This document shows positions 9,100 to 18,754 of a DNA stretch of 64,000 nt, in pieces. Location: assembly GCF_006439335.1 (NCBI RefSeq), contig NZ_SAWY01000041.1, positions 130,775-194,774 on the forward strand, read 5' to 3'. Under the pieces are notes generated by a model. It saw nothing but the letters and a program-made list of their open reading frames with translations. It was not told where the DNA came from and ran no database searches. A program made the position numbers and the translations under genes. This DNA comes from Litorilituus lipolyticus. GTDB lineage: Bacteria > Pseudomonadota > Gammaproteobacteria > Enterobacterales > Alteromonadaceae. The first letter of the stretch is position 1. The number at the start of each line of letters is the position of its first letter.

Positions 9100-10407
9100 A
9101 TGAAATTGCCATTAATTGCCTCTGCTTTATCTCTTGCGGCTTTATTTTCAAGTAGCTTTGCTGCTAATGCTGCTAATGCTGCTCAGGAGTCTTTATTAAA
9201 AAGCGTTGAAGGTAAAGTTATTGAGTGGCGACGTGACTTTCATCAAAATCCTGAATTAGGTAATAGAGAAACGAGAACAGCAAGTATTGTTGCGAAGCAC
9301 TTGCAATCTTTGGGGATGGAAGTAGAAACCAATATTGCCTATACCGGTGTTGTTGGTTTTCTTAAAGGGGGCAAGCCTGGGCCAACGGTAATGCTGCGTG
9401 CAGATATGGATGCATTACCAGTTACTGAGAAGGTAGATTTACCTTTTAAATCGACTAAACGTACTAATTATAGAGGCGTTGATGTTGGTGTAATGCATGC
9501 TTGTGGTCACGACACTCACGTGGCTATGCTAATGGGGGCTGCTGAAGTGTTAGCAAAAATGAAAGACGAATTACATGGCAATGTAATGTTTGTTTTCCAG
9601 CCAGCTGAAGAAGGCGCACCAGAAGGTGAAGAAGGCGGTGCTGAATTAATGCTTAAGCAAGGTATCTTCATTAAACATAAACCTGAAGTGGCATTTGGTT
9701 TACATATTACTGCCAGTTTACCGTCAGGCGTAATTGGCTATCGTAGTGGCCCTGCTATGGCTAGTGCCGATAAGTTTGAAATCACCGTAAATGGTGTGCA
9801 ATCTCACGGCTCTACACCATGGAAAGGTGCAGATCCTATCGCTGCAGCCGCGCAAATCGTTACAGGTGTAAATCATATTGTTAGTCGTCAAATTAATACA
9901 ACGAAAGCACCTGCAATTGTTTCGTTTGGTAAAATTGCTGGTGGCGTACGCAATAACATTATCCCTGAAAAAGTTGAAATGGTTGGTACCATACGTAATT
10001 TTGATATGGATAACCGTGAACAAATATTTGAGAAAATAAAAACCACTGCGACTCATATTGCTCAAGCATCAGGGGCCACAGCAGAAGTAGAAATTTTCAA
10101 AGGTTATCCTGTGACAGTAAACAACCCTGAGCTTACTGCGCAAATGGTGCCAAGTTTAGCAAAGGCGGCAGGCCAAGATAATTTGCAAATAATGGGTAAA
10201 ATTGGTGGTGCAGAAGATTTTTCATTTTACGCACTAGAAGTGCCAGGCTTGTTTGTTTTTTTAGGCGGCACACCAAGAGATAAAGATCCAAAGAAAGTGG
10301 CAGGAAACCATTCGCCATATTTCTTTGCCGATGAATCTTCTTTTAAAGTAGGTACTAAAGCATTAACACAGCTAACCTTAGATTATATGGCGCAAGGGGT
10401 AAAGTAA
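9100..10407 (+). CDS. Secreted M20-family metallo-amidohydrolase
   Basis: The product is 435 residues. The start is the ATG at 9100, preceded by AAGGA; this gives a clean signal peptide (MKLPLIASALSLAALFSSSFA), so the enzyme is probably periplasmic. Motifs of the M20/IAA-amino-acid hydrolase/hippurate hydrolase group are clear: MLRADMDALP, MHACGHDTHVAML (metal ligands and catalytic region), FQPAEEGAPEGEEGGA, and GGAEDFSFYA near the C-terminus. It should cleave N-acyl amino acids or a related amide; the real substrate is unknown. It stands alone, bounded by terminators on both sides. Confidence 0.88.
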   Translation: MKLPLIASALSLAALFSSSFAANAANAAQESLLKSVEGKVIEWRRDFHQNPELGNRETRTASIVAKHLQSLGMEVETNIAYTGVVGFLKGGKPGPTVMLRADMDALPVTEKVDLPFKSTKRTNYRGVDVGVMHACGHDTHVAMLMGAAEVLAKMKDELHGNVMFVFQPAEEGAPEGEEGGAELMLKQGIFIKHKPEVAFGLHITASLPSGVIGYRSGPAMASADKFEITVNGVQSHGSTPWKGADPIAAAAQIVTGVNHIVSRQINTTKAPAIVSFGKIAGGVRNNIIPEKVEMVGTIRNFDMDNREQIFEKIKTTATHIAQASGATAEVEIFKGYPVTVNNPELTAQMVPSLAKAAGQDNLQIMGKIGGAEDFSFYALEVPGLFVFLGGTPRDKDPKKVAGNHSPYFFADESSFKVGTKALTQLTLDYMAQGVK

Positions 10408-10450
10408 TTCGAATTTTGGGGATTAACTCAAATAGCTAACGAAGCGAGTA

Positions 10451-10492
10451 ACGGCAATATAAATTTAACAAATTATATTGCCGTTTTTTTTT
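10451..10492 (+). terminator. Strong Rho-independent terminator after the M20 gene
   Basis: A perfect 12-bp stem, ACGGCAATATAA (10451-10462) with TTATATTGCCGT (10473-10484), has a 10-nt loop and is followed by about nine T residues. Confidence 0.9.
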
Positions 10493-10557
10493 AAAGCGAG
10501 CACAATTCTCTATAGTAATCGCCACACGCGTATTGTTTATATTTTATTTGAGAAATC

Positions 10558-11226
10558 ATGTCTAAAGATAGTGAAAGCAAAGTGAAATCGTTGCCAGTTA
10601 ATGAAGCTATTATTAAACCCAAACAACAACGAAGCCAAAATACTCAACAAAAGTTATTGGATGCGCTACATAGCTGCCTTAAAGATAGATTTTTCGAACA
10701 AATAAGTATCAAAGATATCGCGCAGCATGCGGGTGTATCAGTGGGCACTTTTTATCGTCGCTTTAAAGACAAAGAGTCGCTACTGCCGTTGTTATATCAA
10801 GACTTTGGTGATGATTTATCTGCATGGGTTAGCGATATGGAGGCACTAGAATTTACTAGCTTGCGTGACGTATTAGAAAAACTTACGGGTGAAATGTTTA
10901 TTTTTTTGTCGAGCAGAAAAAGTGTGTTTCGAACAATACATTTGAATGCTCGGCTTCATTCAGAGTTATTCAGTGTAGATACGCATGTTGACAGACGAGT
11001 TATTTATAAACGATTGGCAGCCATTATGTTACGGTATGAAGATGAAATTACCGCTAACGATAAATCTAAGGCGGCAGACATGGTGGTATTTACCTTAATT
11101 ACCACTTTACTCGATAAAACAATTTACCCTCATTTAACCCCTGCTGTTGCGGTGACTATGCCTGAGACAGAGTTTATTGAAGAATTACCTAAACTGTTAT
11201 TTGCTTATTTCTCCTATCAAAGTTAA
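10558..11226 (+). CDS. TetR-family transcriptional regulator
   Basis: The product is 222 residues. After a polar leader, an N-terminal TetR helix-turn-helix is clear: TQQKLLDALHSCL, ISIKDIAQHAGVSVGTFYRRFKDKESLL. The all-helical ligand-binding domain is divergent and gives no hint of effector. The ATG at 10558 has a modest GAGAA upstream. It is separated from the M20 gene by a strong terminator, so it has its own promoter. Its target is unknown. Confidence 0.85.
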   Translation: MSKDSESKVKSLPVNEAIIKPKQQRSQNTQQKLLDALHSCLKDRFFEQISIKDIAQHAGVSVGTFYRRFKDKESLLPLLYQDFGDDLSAWVSDMEALEFTSLRDVLEKLTGEMFIFLSSRKSVFRTIHLNARLHSELFSVDTHVDRRVIYKRLAAIMLRYEDEITANDKSKAADMVVFTLITTLLDKTIYPHLTPAVAVTMPETEFIEELPKLLFAYFSYQS

Positions 11227-11987
11227 TTACTTTTTCCAACACACAAACATAAATAACAAGCACATATTTGGCTTAATTTTAATAAGTTTTGTGAGCTGTG
11301 ATTCGGCTTTTCTGTATGAACTTCTCTACTACTGCTCTAGCTTGTTCAAAGGTTGAGTTTTAAAATAGTCAACCAAGCAGCGCTAATTTGCTCTTTTTTG
11401 AAGCGGTTTGTGGTGGCAACAGACAATAGTATTTATCAGTTCAAATCGGCTTTCATCCAAAAGAGAAAACAATCGTTTCCTGTGCTATTAAAGCATTCAT
11501 TGAAGTGTGTTTTGGATTCTTTATTCTGACTTGCCCTGCAAGAAGTGCATTTGCGCTCAGTACGTTAGCATTTGATGCAATAGTTGAAGTTGAGTACGTT
11601 GCAGTAAAATAATGACTAGAATTTTTCTCGAAACATGTGAATTACAAAAGCTCATAACTAGTCTGATATTTTTCAACTCTGGATTCGAGTTAATCGTATA
11701 GTGGATTGATTTGTTATGAGCGAAAAGCAGACTGTTAGCTTTATATTTTCTATGCGCCGCTTCAAGCTTATTATAGTCTTTCAATTTAATGTGAAAACAG
11801 TCCCCTTTGAGCGATAAGCAGTCTGTCAGTTTTTACTTTTGATGACTAACTTCAAACTCCAGAGCCATATAGACAATATTATTTCTTTCAAGAGTAGTGG
11901 TATGCCCAAAAAAATTGTAAGGTTATTGTTAGCTATGGTTTTATATGTTAAACAAGAGCATCGGTTAGGCTATATAAGGAGATAATA
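11227..11987. other. Gene-poor stretch with no convincing gene
   Basis: About 760 bp. The only open frame of note is a 75-codon one on the minus strand, with no ribosome binding site and no recognisable protein pattern; I treat it as chance. The stretch contains an imperfect direct repeat (11718-11742 and 11809-11833). It may be decayed mobile or intergenic material next to an AT-rich accessory gene. Confidence 0.5.
11718..11833 (+). repeat. Imperfect 25-bp direct repeat pair
   Basis: GAGCGAAAAGCAGACTGT at 11718 recurs as GAGCGATAAGCAGTCTGT at 11809. The similarity runs over about 25 bp with a few mismatches, 91 bp apart. Its significance is unknown; it may be part of a dispersed intergenic repeat family. 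Confidence 0.45.
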
Positions 11988-13079
11988 ATGAAATACCTAT
12001 TCGCCGCACTTTTATTTATAAGTTTTTTTAATCGTGCTTCAGATCTTAAAACCTTCCATTTCAGAGGACATGAATATAAGGTGTCTAGCACTATAACAAA
12101 GGTGCCAGATCTAGAAGTTGCTAGTTTTTGTCTAAAGTTAAATTCTGATGGAGTAAATAACTGGTGGCTACCTAACTACCATCAATTAATGAAGTTAGTT
12201 AGAACTCAAGTATCTGGGTTTGATCACTTAGTTACTGTTGATAAAGGTGAAACATACATTTATAACGAAAATAGGCGAAGAATTTACAGTTATACACCTA
12301 AGGAAAATGAGTTTTCAAATGTTTTATGTATATCCTCAGATACAGTTACAAATCCGCAATTAGTAAAATCAAGATTATTAAAAAGAAATGAATTTATTCT
12401 AGGAACAAAGTTTGGCGGTCTAGGGCTTGGAACAAAAGCTCCTGAGATACTAATTAATAATTACAAGGAAATACCTAAATCAATTGATAGTGATATTGCA
12501 AAAATTATAGGAACCTCACTTAAAAGCCTAAAGGGGGAGGTTTTAGACGACTTTTCTGAGTACTCAAATGATTTACAAGAAAAATACAAACAACCAAACA
12601 ATTCTGGTTATCGCATTCGCCTCATAAAGGAATATCCACTGGAAGACCAATGGAACCTGCAAGAGTTACTTGCTACTCAAGATAAAGACATTTATTTTTT
12701 TTCAGCATTTAAATTTTATCCAAACACACTAATATCAGACGTTTCGAAAGCTATCAATGATAAGTTTGGGAAGCCAGATAATATGAATACTGAAAAAGGC
12801 ACCCGATTTATGTACTTTGTTTTTGAGGATCTCAACTACAACTATGAAAACGTCAAACGTTTGAAACGTTCGAAAAACAAAAATATACCAGAAGCAGTAG
12901 CCGAGCTAAAAATGTATTTAAATCAAGAGAAGAACGGCGCTAAACTTCATATAACCTTCAATTCTAATTCTATCAGCAACAAAGCTAAAGAAAAAATGGA
13001 AAAAGAAATGAGAAAAGAGCTAGATAAATTTATTAAAGATAAACGAGAAAACATACAAAAGAAAAAAGTTATTTTGTAG
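11988..13079 (+). CDS. Secreted protein of unknown function, possibly DUF1566/Lcl-like at its N-terminus
   Basis: The product is 363 residues. The start has a strong AAGGAG eight bases upstream, followed by a signal peptide (MKYLFAALLFISFFNRAS). The N-terminal part contains SDGVNNWWLPNYHQLMKLV and several cysteines; the W-LP-x(4)-L arrangement recalls DUF1566/Lcl C-type-lectin-like modules, but this is weak. The middle (about residues 225-300) contains SDVSKAINDKFGKPDN. The C-terminal 50 residues are extremely Lys/Glu-rich and likely helical. It is AT-richer than the neighbours and lies between two gene-poor stretches, which fits an acquired gene. Function not assigned. Confidence 0.7.
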   Translation: MKYLFAALLFISFFNRASDLKTFHFRGHEYKVSSTITKVPDLEVASFCLKLNSDGVNNWWLPNYHQLMKLVRTQVSGFDHLVTVDKGETYIYNENRRRIYSYTPKENEFSNVLCISSDTVTNPQLVKSRLLKRNEFILGTKFGGLGLGTKAPEILINNYKEIPKSIDSDIAKIIGTSLKSLKGEVLDDFSEYSNDLQEKYKQPNNSGYRIRLIKEYPLEDQWNLQELLATQDKDIYFFSAFKFYPNTLISDVSKAINDKFGKPDNMNTEKGTRFMYFVFEDLNYNYENVKRLKRSKNKNIPEAVAELKMYLNQEKNGAKLHITFNSNSISNKAKEKMEKEMRKELDKFIKDKRENIQKKKVIL

Positions 13080-13766
13080 ATAAAAATTTTCCAGACTATT
13101 TTCAACCCAACGAATGGCTGAATAGTACAGATATAGTGGGAAAATTTACAAAATATTAGTGTCAATTAGGCTCTGATGATACAGACTTTTGAAAAATAAA
13201 TAACTTAAATAAACGCTATCAGAGGAAGTTTGAGCAAATAGTGTTTATTTATGTTTAGGTTTATTTTTTTCTAAAAACTAAGACTAGCATTATCTCTTTT
13301 TGCAAGCGAAAAAGTGATAGAAATAATACTCAATTTACCTTAACTCTTAAAGGCATCAATGACCGTTGTTGGCACAAAGCCGTCTTTCTATGCGTTTTTT
13401 TTGTATCTGACGTATGTCTGCAATGGTGGCAGAGCTGTCCATCAAAAGTAGTTTTATTATGTAACTCTAATTTCTGCTATTGGTACTCACACAACTGTCA
13501 TATTTTATTCAATCTCATTAATTACATATGACAGCTCAAGTGAAGGTTTTTAAGGTGAATGTTAAACATGTTTCTAGTGTTGCTCTGTCATTAATTGATA
13601 AAAACCTTATCTTCAATATAACCGGTTTGATTAGTAGAGCATTTAATAAATCTAGGTAGCACAGGTTGTCTCACTGCATGCACGTGTTGTCGCAAAAATT
13701 TCCTATTTTTCATGTATTGATATACCTTATCTAGTAACAGGTTTAATTATTGCTGTTATTGACTCA
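13080..13766. other. Gene-poor stretch before the two-component pair
   Basis: About 690 bp. I see no recognised gene or RNA. A 43-codon frame at 13528-13659 starts with ATG but has no ribosome binding site, and is not called. The region probably carries the promoter of the histidine kinase gene, which I could not place confidently. Confidence 0.5.
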
Positions 13767-14891
13767 ATGAATTTACAGAATGCCCAAGTTCAACCTAAAG
13801 AAGAAAACCTGCTCGATATAGAACCTCAAGCTTTTTCTAAGCAAAGCCATCAGTTTTGGACTATACAAATAACCGGTTGGTTAGGCTACTTTTTGGTGGT
13901 TTTTATCGCCATTATTAGACCGCAATTCGATGATCCTAATTTTGATTTAACCAGACAGCTTATTAATTTATTTGCCGAGACCTTCAGTGGTTTTTGCTTG
14001 TCTTATTTGCAATGGCAGCTTATTCAACGTGTTGTGCATTTGCCGTTAAATAAGATGCTCATCATTAGTTTTACCTCATCAGCCGTTTTAGGGCTGCTCT
14101 ATAACGTTATTAAGTTAAGTTGCTATAAAGTCATTGTTTATCAACAGCAATGGAATGAAGCATGGGACATGCTTGAGTTTGGTGGCTGGTTGTTGTTTTC
14201 ACTCTCAACCATGTTTGTCTGGACCTCAATTTTCTTTATTATGCTTTATAATCACAAGCTACAAAAAGAGCATGCACAACTGCTTCGCGCCCAAACATTA
14301 GCGACAGATGCTCAGCTTCAAATGCTTCGTTATCAATTAAACCCTCATTTTATGTTTAACACCATGAATGCCATTTCAACGTTAATTTATAAGCATGAAA
14401 ATGATAAAGCCAATGAAATGCTCGATAAATTATGTGAGTTTTTCCGTTATTCCCTCGATTTTAAAGCAAAGAGTAAAACGTCATTAAAGAAAGAATTAGA
14501 TTTACTAGCCTTGTATTTATCTATTGAAAAGGTTCGTTTTGGTGACAGGCTCAATGTGGAGATGGTGATAAAAGATGAAGCAATGAATTGCCAAGTACCT
14601 AATATGTTGCTGCAACCTTTAGTGGAAAATGCCATTAAATATGCTATCGAACCAATAAAAGAAGGTGGGATGATAACAATCAAGGCATATTGCCTTGCTC
14701 AAAGGTTAAATGTGCAAGTGATTGATAACGGGCAAGGCATTCAAAAATCGAAGCAGCAAGGTTTTGGTATTGGGATAAGTAATACTAAAGCACGATTAGA
14801 TGCTATGTTTAATGGAGATTATGAAATTAATTTATTAACCCATGAAGATAAAGGGGTTAGTGTCAATATCTCCATGCCAATAGAGACCTAA
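13767..14891 (+). CDS. LytS/YehU-type membrane sensor histidine kinase
   Basis: The product is 374 residues. About four membrane-spanning helices lie in the first 165 residues (for example WLGYFLVVFIAII, LLFSLSTMFVWTSIFFIML). The His_kinase (PF06580) core follows, with LRYQLNPHFMFNTMNAIS containing the phospho-accepting histidine (about residue 194). The HATPase domain has LLQPLVENAIKYA (N box) and VIDNGQGI, GFGIGISNTKARL (G boxes). The stimulus is unknown. The response regulator begins 3 bp after the stop, so the two form an operon. The laminarinase gene starts about 270 bp downstream, so control of beta-glucan genes is possible but unproven. Confidence 0.9.
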   Translation: MNLQNAQVQPKEENLLDIEPQAFSKQSHQFWTIQITGWLGYFLVVFIAIIRPQFDDPNFDLTRQLINLFAETFSGFCLSYLQWQLIQRVVHLPLNKMLIISFTSSAVLGLLYNVIKLSCYKVIVYQQQWNEAWDMLEFGGWLLFSLSTMFVWTSIFFIMLYNHKLQKEHAQLLRAQTLATDAQLQMLRYQLNPHFMFNTMNAISTLIYKHENDKANEMLDKLCEFFRYSLDFKAKSKTSLKKELDLLALYLSIEKVRFGDRLNVEMVIKDEAMNCQVPNMLLQPLVENAIKYAIEPIKEGGMITIKAYCLAQRLNVQVIDNGQGIQKSKQQGFGIGISNTKARLDAMFNGDYEINLLTHEDKGVSVNISMPIET

Positions 14892-14893
14892 CC

Positions 14894-15736
14894 ATGAGTG
14901 ATCGAGTGTTAACTGCTGTTATTGTGGATGATGAACCCTTAGCCCTAGAAGGATTAAAGCTTCGTCTTGAAAAAATTCCTGAATTGAAAGTTATTGCGCA
15001 AGCTAGTGATGGTGATCAAGCCATTCAATTGTGTCATGAGCTTTCTCCTGATGTATTGTTTCTTGATTTACAGTTGCCAGGGTTAAATGGCATAGAAGTG
15101 GTGCAAGCACTTCAATCTGATATTTTACCTATGGTTGTTTTTGTCAGTGCTTATGGAGAGTACGCTTTAGATGCCTTTGAGCTGAATGCCATTGACTATG
15201 TGTTAAAGCCGGCAAATTTAGGGCGGCTGCAAAAAACCGTTGAAAGAATTCTTGCGCGTCGTTCGCCTGAAAATGTCGATAAAGAACAAGCCAAAGAAAA
15301 ATATAAGCTTCTTAAAGCGCTGGGAGAAAGTTCGGGTGTTGCCATTTCAGAATTGGAAGAGTGGCTTAATACCGATGGACCATTACCAAGTGCTTATTGT
15401 AAAGAATTAGTCATTAAAAACAGTGACAATGAAAAAGTATTCTTGCCCGTTAAAGATATTCGTTGGATTGATGCTGCAGGCGACTATATGTGTGTGCATA
15501 CCGATACAGAAACTCACATTGTACGCATTACCATGAAAAAACTTGAAAGTCAGCTTGATGATAAAGTCTTTAAGCGTATTCATAAATCAACATTGGTGAA
15601 TATACATTGTATTAAAAGCGTAAAAGCTTTACGCAATAGTGAGAGTGTTTTAGAGCTTGGTGATAATGTGCAATTAAAAGTTAGTCGTAATTACAGTTCA
15701 GCGATACAACAGCTTGTTGAATCAAAACAGCTTTAA
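14894..15736 (+). CDS. LytTR-family response regulator
   Basis: The product is 280 residues. The N-terminal receiver domain shows IVDDEPLALEGL, LDLQLPG (phospho-accepting Asp about residue 58), FVSAYGEYALDAF and VLKPAN with the conserved lysine. A linker of about 50 residues leads to a C-terminal LytTR DNA-binding domain (KDIRWIDAAGDYM, FKRIHKSTLVNI, LKVSRNYSSAI). It is the partner of the preceding LytS-type kinase. It should act as a transcription factor binding direct repeats; I could not identify its sites. Confidence 0.92.
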   Translation: MSDRVLTAVIVDDEPLALEGLKLRLEKIPELKVIAQASDGDQAIQLCHELSPDVLFLDLQLPGLNGIEVVQALQSDILPMVVFVSAYGEYALDAFELNAIDYVLKPANLGRLQKTVERILARRSPENVDKEQAKEKYKLLKALGESSGVAISELEEWLNTDGPLPSAYCKELVIKNSDNEKVFLPVKDIRWIDAAGDYMCVHTDTETHIVRITMKKLESQLDDKVFKRIHKSTLVNIHCIKSVKALRNSESVLELGDNVQLKVSRNYSSAIQQLVESKQL

Positions 15737-16002
15737 CCTGTTGTCGCAATAATATCTCGCCTTATCGTTCTTTTTATCGAGTAAAGCCTAATACCTCGTT
15801 TGTCTCTCACCATAGCGCATTTCAATTGTAAGCTTTTGTCATTTTTACCAAGATGATTGTAGGGGATAGCATATACAACAAAAGAAACCTTGTATCGCTG
15901 TTTTACATTCAAGCACCTAGTTAACAAGCCTAGAGAAAAAAAACTACAACATTGTTAATTACGTGACACAACAGAACTAGTCAGGTATTTGGAATACAAA
16001 TT

Positions 16003-18684
16003 ATGATTAAAGTTGCAAAGAGAATTTCACAACTATGCATATTAGCTACAGCATCTACGTTAGTAGGTTGTGGTGGTAGTGCTGAAACGAATACAGATAC
16101 GAGTCAAATTGACCCTCAACAACCCGTCAGTGATTGGGAAATGGTGTGGAGTGATGAATTTGATAGTACGGTAATTAATGAAAACAATTGGCAGCATGAA
16201 GTCAATTGCCAAGGTGGCGGTAACAATGAAAAGCAATGTTATACCGACAGCCCTGAAAACTCTTACGTAAGTGATGGTACATTAAAAATTGTGGCATTAC
16301 CCGCAGCTGAAGGCGCTGAACTGCCTTATACCTCTGCGCGCATTATTAGTAAAAATAAAGCAGATTTTAAATATGGTCGCTTTGAAGTAAAAGCAAAACT
16401 TCCCAGTGGTCAAGGTAGCTGGCCAGCATTTTGGATGTTACCAACCGATGAAACCTATGGTGGTTGGCCTAAATCGGGTGAAATTGATATTTTAGAGGCG
16501 GTGAATTTAAAGACTGTTGATGCAGAAGGTGTAGTTGAAAATCAAATTTATGGCACATTACATTATGGTAAAGAATGGCCAGATAATGTGCATTCAGGTA
16601 AAGCTTATAGTTTACCTGACGGTATTAATCCTGCTGATGACTTTCATACTTATGCTATTGAATGGCAAGAAGGTGAAATTCGCTGGTATGTTGATAATTA
16701 TTTATATGCCACCCAACGTAGATCAGAAGTACGCTACAACAGTAAAGATGAAGCGGTAGGCCTTGCACACCAAGGCTGGTTTGCAGAGTATTACGATGCT
16801 GTGACAGGAGAACTAACCACGCATTGGGACAATGCGCCATTTGATCAAGACTTCTTTATGATCTTGAACTTTGCCGTTGGCGGTAGCTGGCCTGAAAACA
16901 CGAACAATTTAGGGATTGATGCCGAAGCGTTTGCAAACGGGCAAACATTCGAAATTGATTATGTACGTGTTTATCAATGTAAGCAAAATCCTGATACCGG
17001 TAAAGGTTGTGAAACCGTTCGTGGTGGTTGGGATCAAGAAGCAACTGAAGATTTTCCAAATGGTGCCTTGGTCATCGGTAAAGCTCCTATTCCTTCACCG
17101 CCATCAAGTGGTGTTCCTCAAAACTTAACTATTTTCTCTGGCAGCATTAATCCAAACTGGCCTGCATGGGACTGTTGTGGTGGCTCAACCCCCGCAATTG
17201 TTGCAGATGATGAACAAGGCGATGTGATGGAGTTTGTTGTAGGAGCATCTCCTACAGTTAATGGCTTTATCTCACGTGAAGCCTTCATAACTGACCCCGA
17301 AGGTAAACCGAGCCCATTTGATGCATCACCTATTATTGAGTCAGGTACGGTAAGCTTTGATTTAAATATTATTACTGCACCAAACACTGCTGACGCACCT
17401 TGGTTAGTTAAAATTGAAAGTACTGAAGGGGCAACTGCAGTAGAAGTGCTACTTACTGACAATGCAGCTGGTGTTATACCCGTTGTTGGTGAATGGCAAA
17501 ATTATGAATTTTCTTTGCAATCATTAGCTGATGGCGGCTTAGATATCAGTGCTATTGATGTCGTGATGATATTCCCTGCATGGGGATCGGGTGAAGGTGC
17601 TCAGTACCGAGTGAATAATCTTGAGATTTCAGCAGATATATCAGCACCAAAACTTGTGGTATTTACTGACGAAGAAAACCCAAGCTGGCCTTTATGGGAT
17701 TGCTGTGGTGGTTCAATGCCTACAGTTGAATTAGACGATGAAGCACACGGTAATGTTGCTGAATTTATGATTGGAGCTAATCCCACGGTTATGGGCTTTA
17801 TTTCAAGAGAAGGCAATATTGTCGACCCAGAAGCACAACCAGCTCCTTTTGATGCAAGCGCTATTTTATCTAATGGTGTTATTGAATTTGAAATGAAAGT
17901 GACATCAATGCCGAATGATTCAAGTGCACCTTGGTTGTTTAAAGTGGAGTCTAATGGTGGTGAAAGCGCTGTTGAATTACCGCTTAGCGACAGTGTAGAA
18001 GGTGTTGCGCCTGTTGCTGAACAATGGCAAACCTACACATTCAACCTTGCTGATTTAGCTAATGCAGGCTTAGACGTTAGTGCTATTGATGTATTAATGA
18101 TTTTTCCAGCATGGGGCACTGGTGATGGTGCCGTTTATCGTGTTGATAATGTCATGATTCATGATCCTAATGCTGCCGATGATTTTGCTGGCCATGTTTT
18201 GTTTGCCGATGATGTCAAAGCACAGTGGAGTATTTGGGATTGCTGTGGCGGTTCAACGCCGACCCTTGAAAATGATGATACTGAGCATGGTATGACCGCT
18301 GAATTTGTTATTGGTAGTTCGCCAACGGTAATGGGATTACTCGCTGATGATGATGTTTACTTAGATGCTTCTAACCTACTGGCTACTGGTATCGTGCAAT
18401 TTGAAATGAAAGTGTTATCTGCACCTAACGATGCAAGTTCAGTGTGGAAATTTAAAATTGAATCTGGTGATGCTAGCACGGCCGTTGAGCTGGATTTAAC
18501 CGCAAGCCAAGAAGGTGCAGCCCCAGTGCTAGACCAATGGCAAACCTATACGTTTTCTTTACAGAGTTTATTTGATGCTGGTTTAGATATTAGTTCAATA
18601 GATGTCTTAATGATTTTCCCTGCTTGGGGAACGGGTGATGGCGCTGTGTATCGACTAGATAATGTCGTTATTAAAGCACCTTAA
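16003..18684 (+). CDS. GH16 beta-1,3-glucanase (laminarinase) lipoprotein with three C-terminal repeat modules
   Basis: The product is 893 residues. The lipobox LVGC follows a short hydrophobic leader, so it is a lipoprotein. A GH16 domain spans about residues 45-330 with the catalytic motif EIDILE (nucleophile E160, acid/base E165), plus WPAFWMLP and FFMILNFAVGGSWP typical of laminarinases. Three homologous modules of about 170-180 residues start near residues 374, 550 and 730. Each opens with W-x-x-WDCCGGS and ends with a VLMIFPAWGxG/YRxDNV-type segment; they look like carbohydrate-binding beta-sandwiches. It should hydrolyse laminarin or similar glucan at the surface. It is followed by the TonB receptor after a small hairpin. 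Confidence 0.92.
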   Translation: MIKVAKRISQLCILATASTLVGCGGSAETNTDTSQIDPQQPVSDWEMVWSDEFDSTVINENNWQHEVNCQGGGNNEKQCYTDSPENSYVSDGTLKIVALPAAEGAELPYTSARIISKNKADFKYGRFEVKAKLPSGQGSWPAFWMLPTDETYGGWPKSGEIDILEAVNLKTVDAEGVVENQIYGTLHYGKEWPDNVHSGKAYSLPDGINPADDFHTYAIEWQEGEIRWYVDNYLYATQRRSEVRYNSKDEAVGLAHQGWFAEYYDAVTGELTTHWDNAPFDQDFFMILNFAVGGSWPENTNNLGIDAEAFANGQTFEIDYVRVYQCKQNPDTGKGCETVRGGWDQEATEDFPNGALVIGKAPIPSPPSSGVPQNLTIFSGSINPNWPAWDCCGGSTPAIVADDEQGDVMEFVVGASPTVNGFISREAFITDPEGKPSPFDASPIIESGTVSFDLNIITAPNTADAPWLVKIESTEGATAVEVLLTDNAAGVIPVVGEWQNYEFSLQSLADGGLDISAIDVVMIFPAWGSGEGAQYRVNNLEISADISAPKLVVFTDEENPSWPLWDCCGGSMPTVELDDEAHGNVAEFMIGANPTVMGFISREGNIVDPEAQPAPFDASAILSNGVIEFEMKVTSMPNDSSAPWLFKVESNGGESAVELPLSDSVEGVAPVAEQWQTYTFNLADLANAGLDVSAIDVLMIFPAWGTGDGAVYRVDNVMIHDPNAADDFAGHVLFADDVKAQWSIWDCCGGSTPTLENDDTEHGMTAEFVIGSSPTVMGLLADDDVYLDASNLLATGIVQFEMKVLSAPNDASSVWKFKIESGDASTAVELDLTASQEGAAPVLDQWQTYTFSLQSLFDAGLDISSIDVLMIFPAWGTGDGAVYRLDNVVIKAP

Positions 18685-18704
18685 TCGCACGTTAAAAAAT
18701 AGTT

Positions 18705-18722
18705 GAGTGGCGAAAGCCGCTC
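18705..18722 (+). terminator. Small intergenic hairpin between the GH16 and TonB receptor genes
   Basis: GAGTGGC (18705-18711), a GAAA tetraloop and GCCGCTC (18716-18722) form a stable hairpin with one G-T pair. No long T run follows, so it may stabilise or attenuate the transcript rather than end it. Confidence 0.4.
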
Positions 18723-18754
18723 TCATTAAAAAATTTTAAGAAAGTAGGGTTAAC

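Noticed and set aside
9724-10065. 113-codon frame antisense to the M20 gene
   Set aside because: It lies wholly inside a clear M20 enzyme gene and shows no family pattern.
11557-11784. 75-codon frame on the minus strand in the gene-poor stretch
   Set aside because: No ribosome binding site, no recognisable protein pattern, and irregular composition.
13528-13659. 43-codon frame starting with ATG upstream of the histidine kinase
   Set aside because: No ribosome binding site and no family pattern; expected by chance in AT-rich DNA.
17118-17816. Two antisense frames inside the GH16 repeats
   Set aside because: They mirror each other because the underlying modules are repeated; they are shadows of the coding strand.
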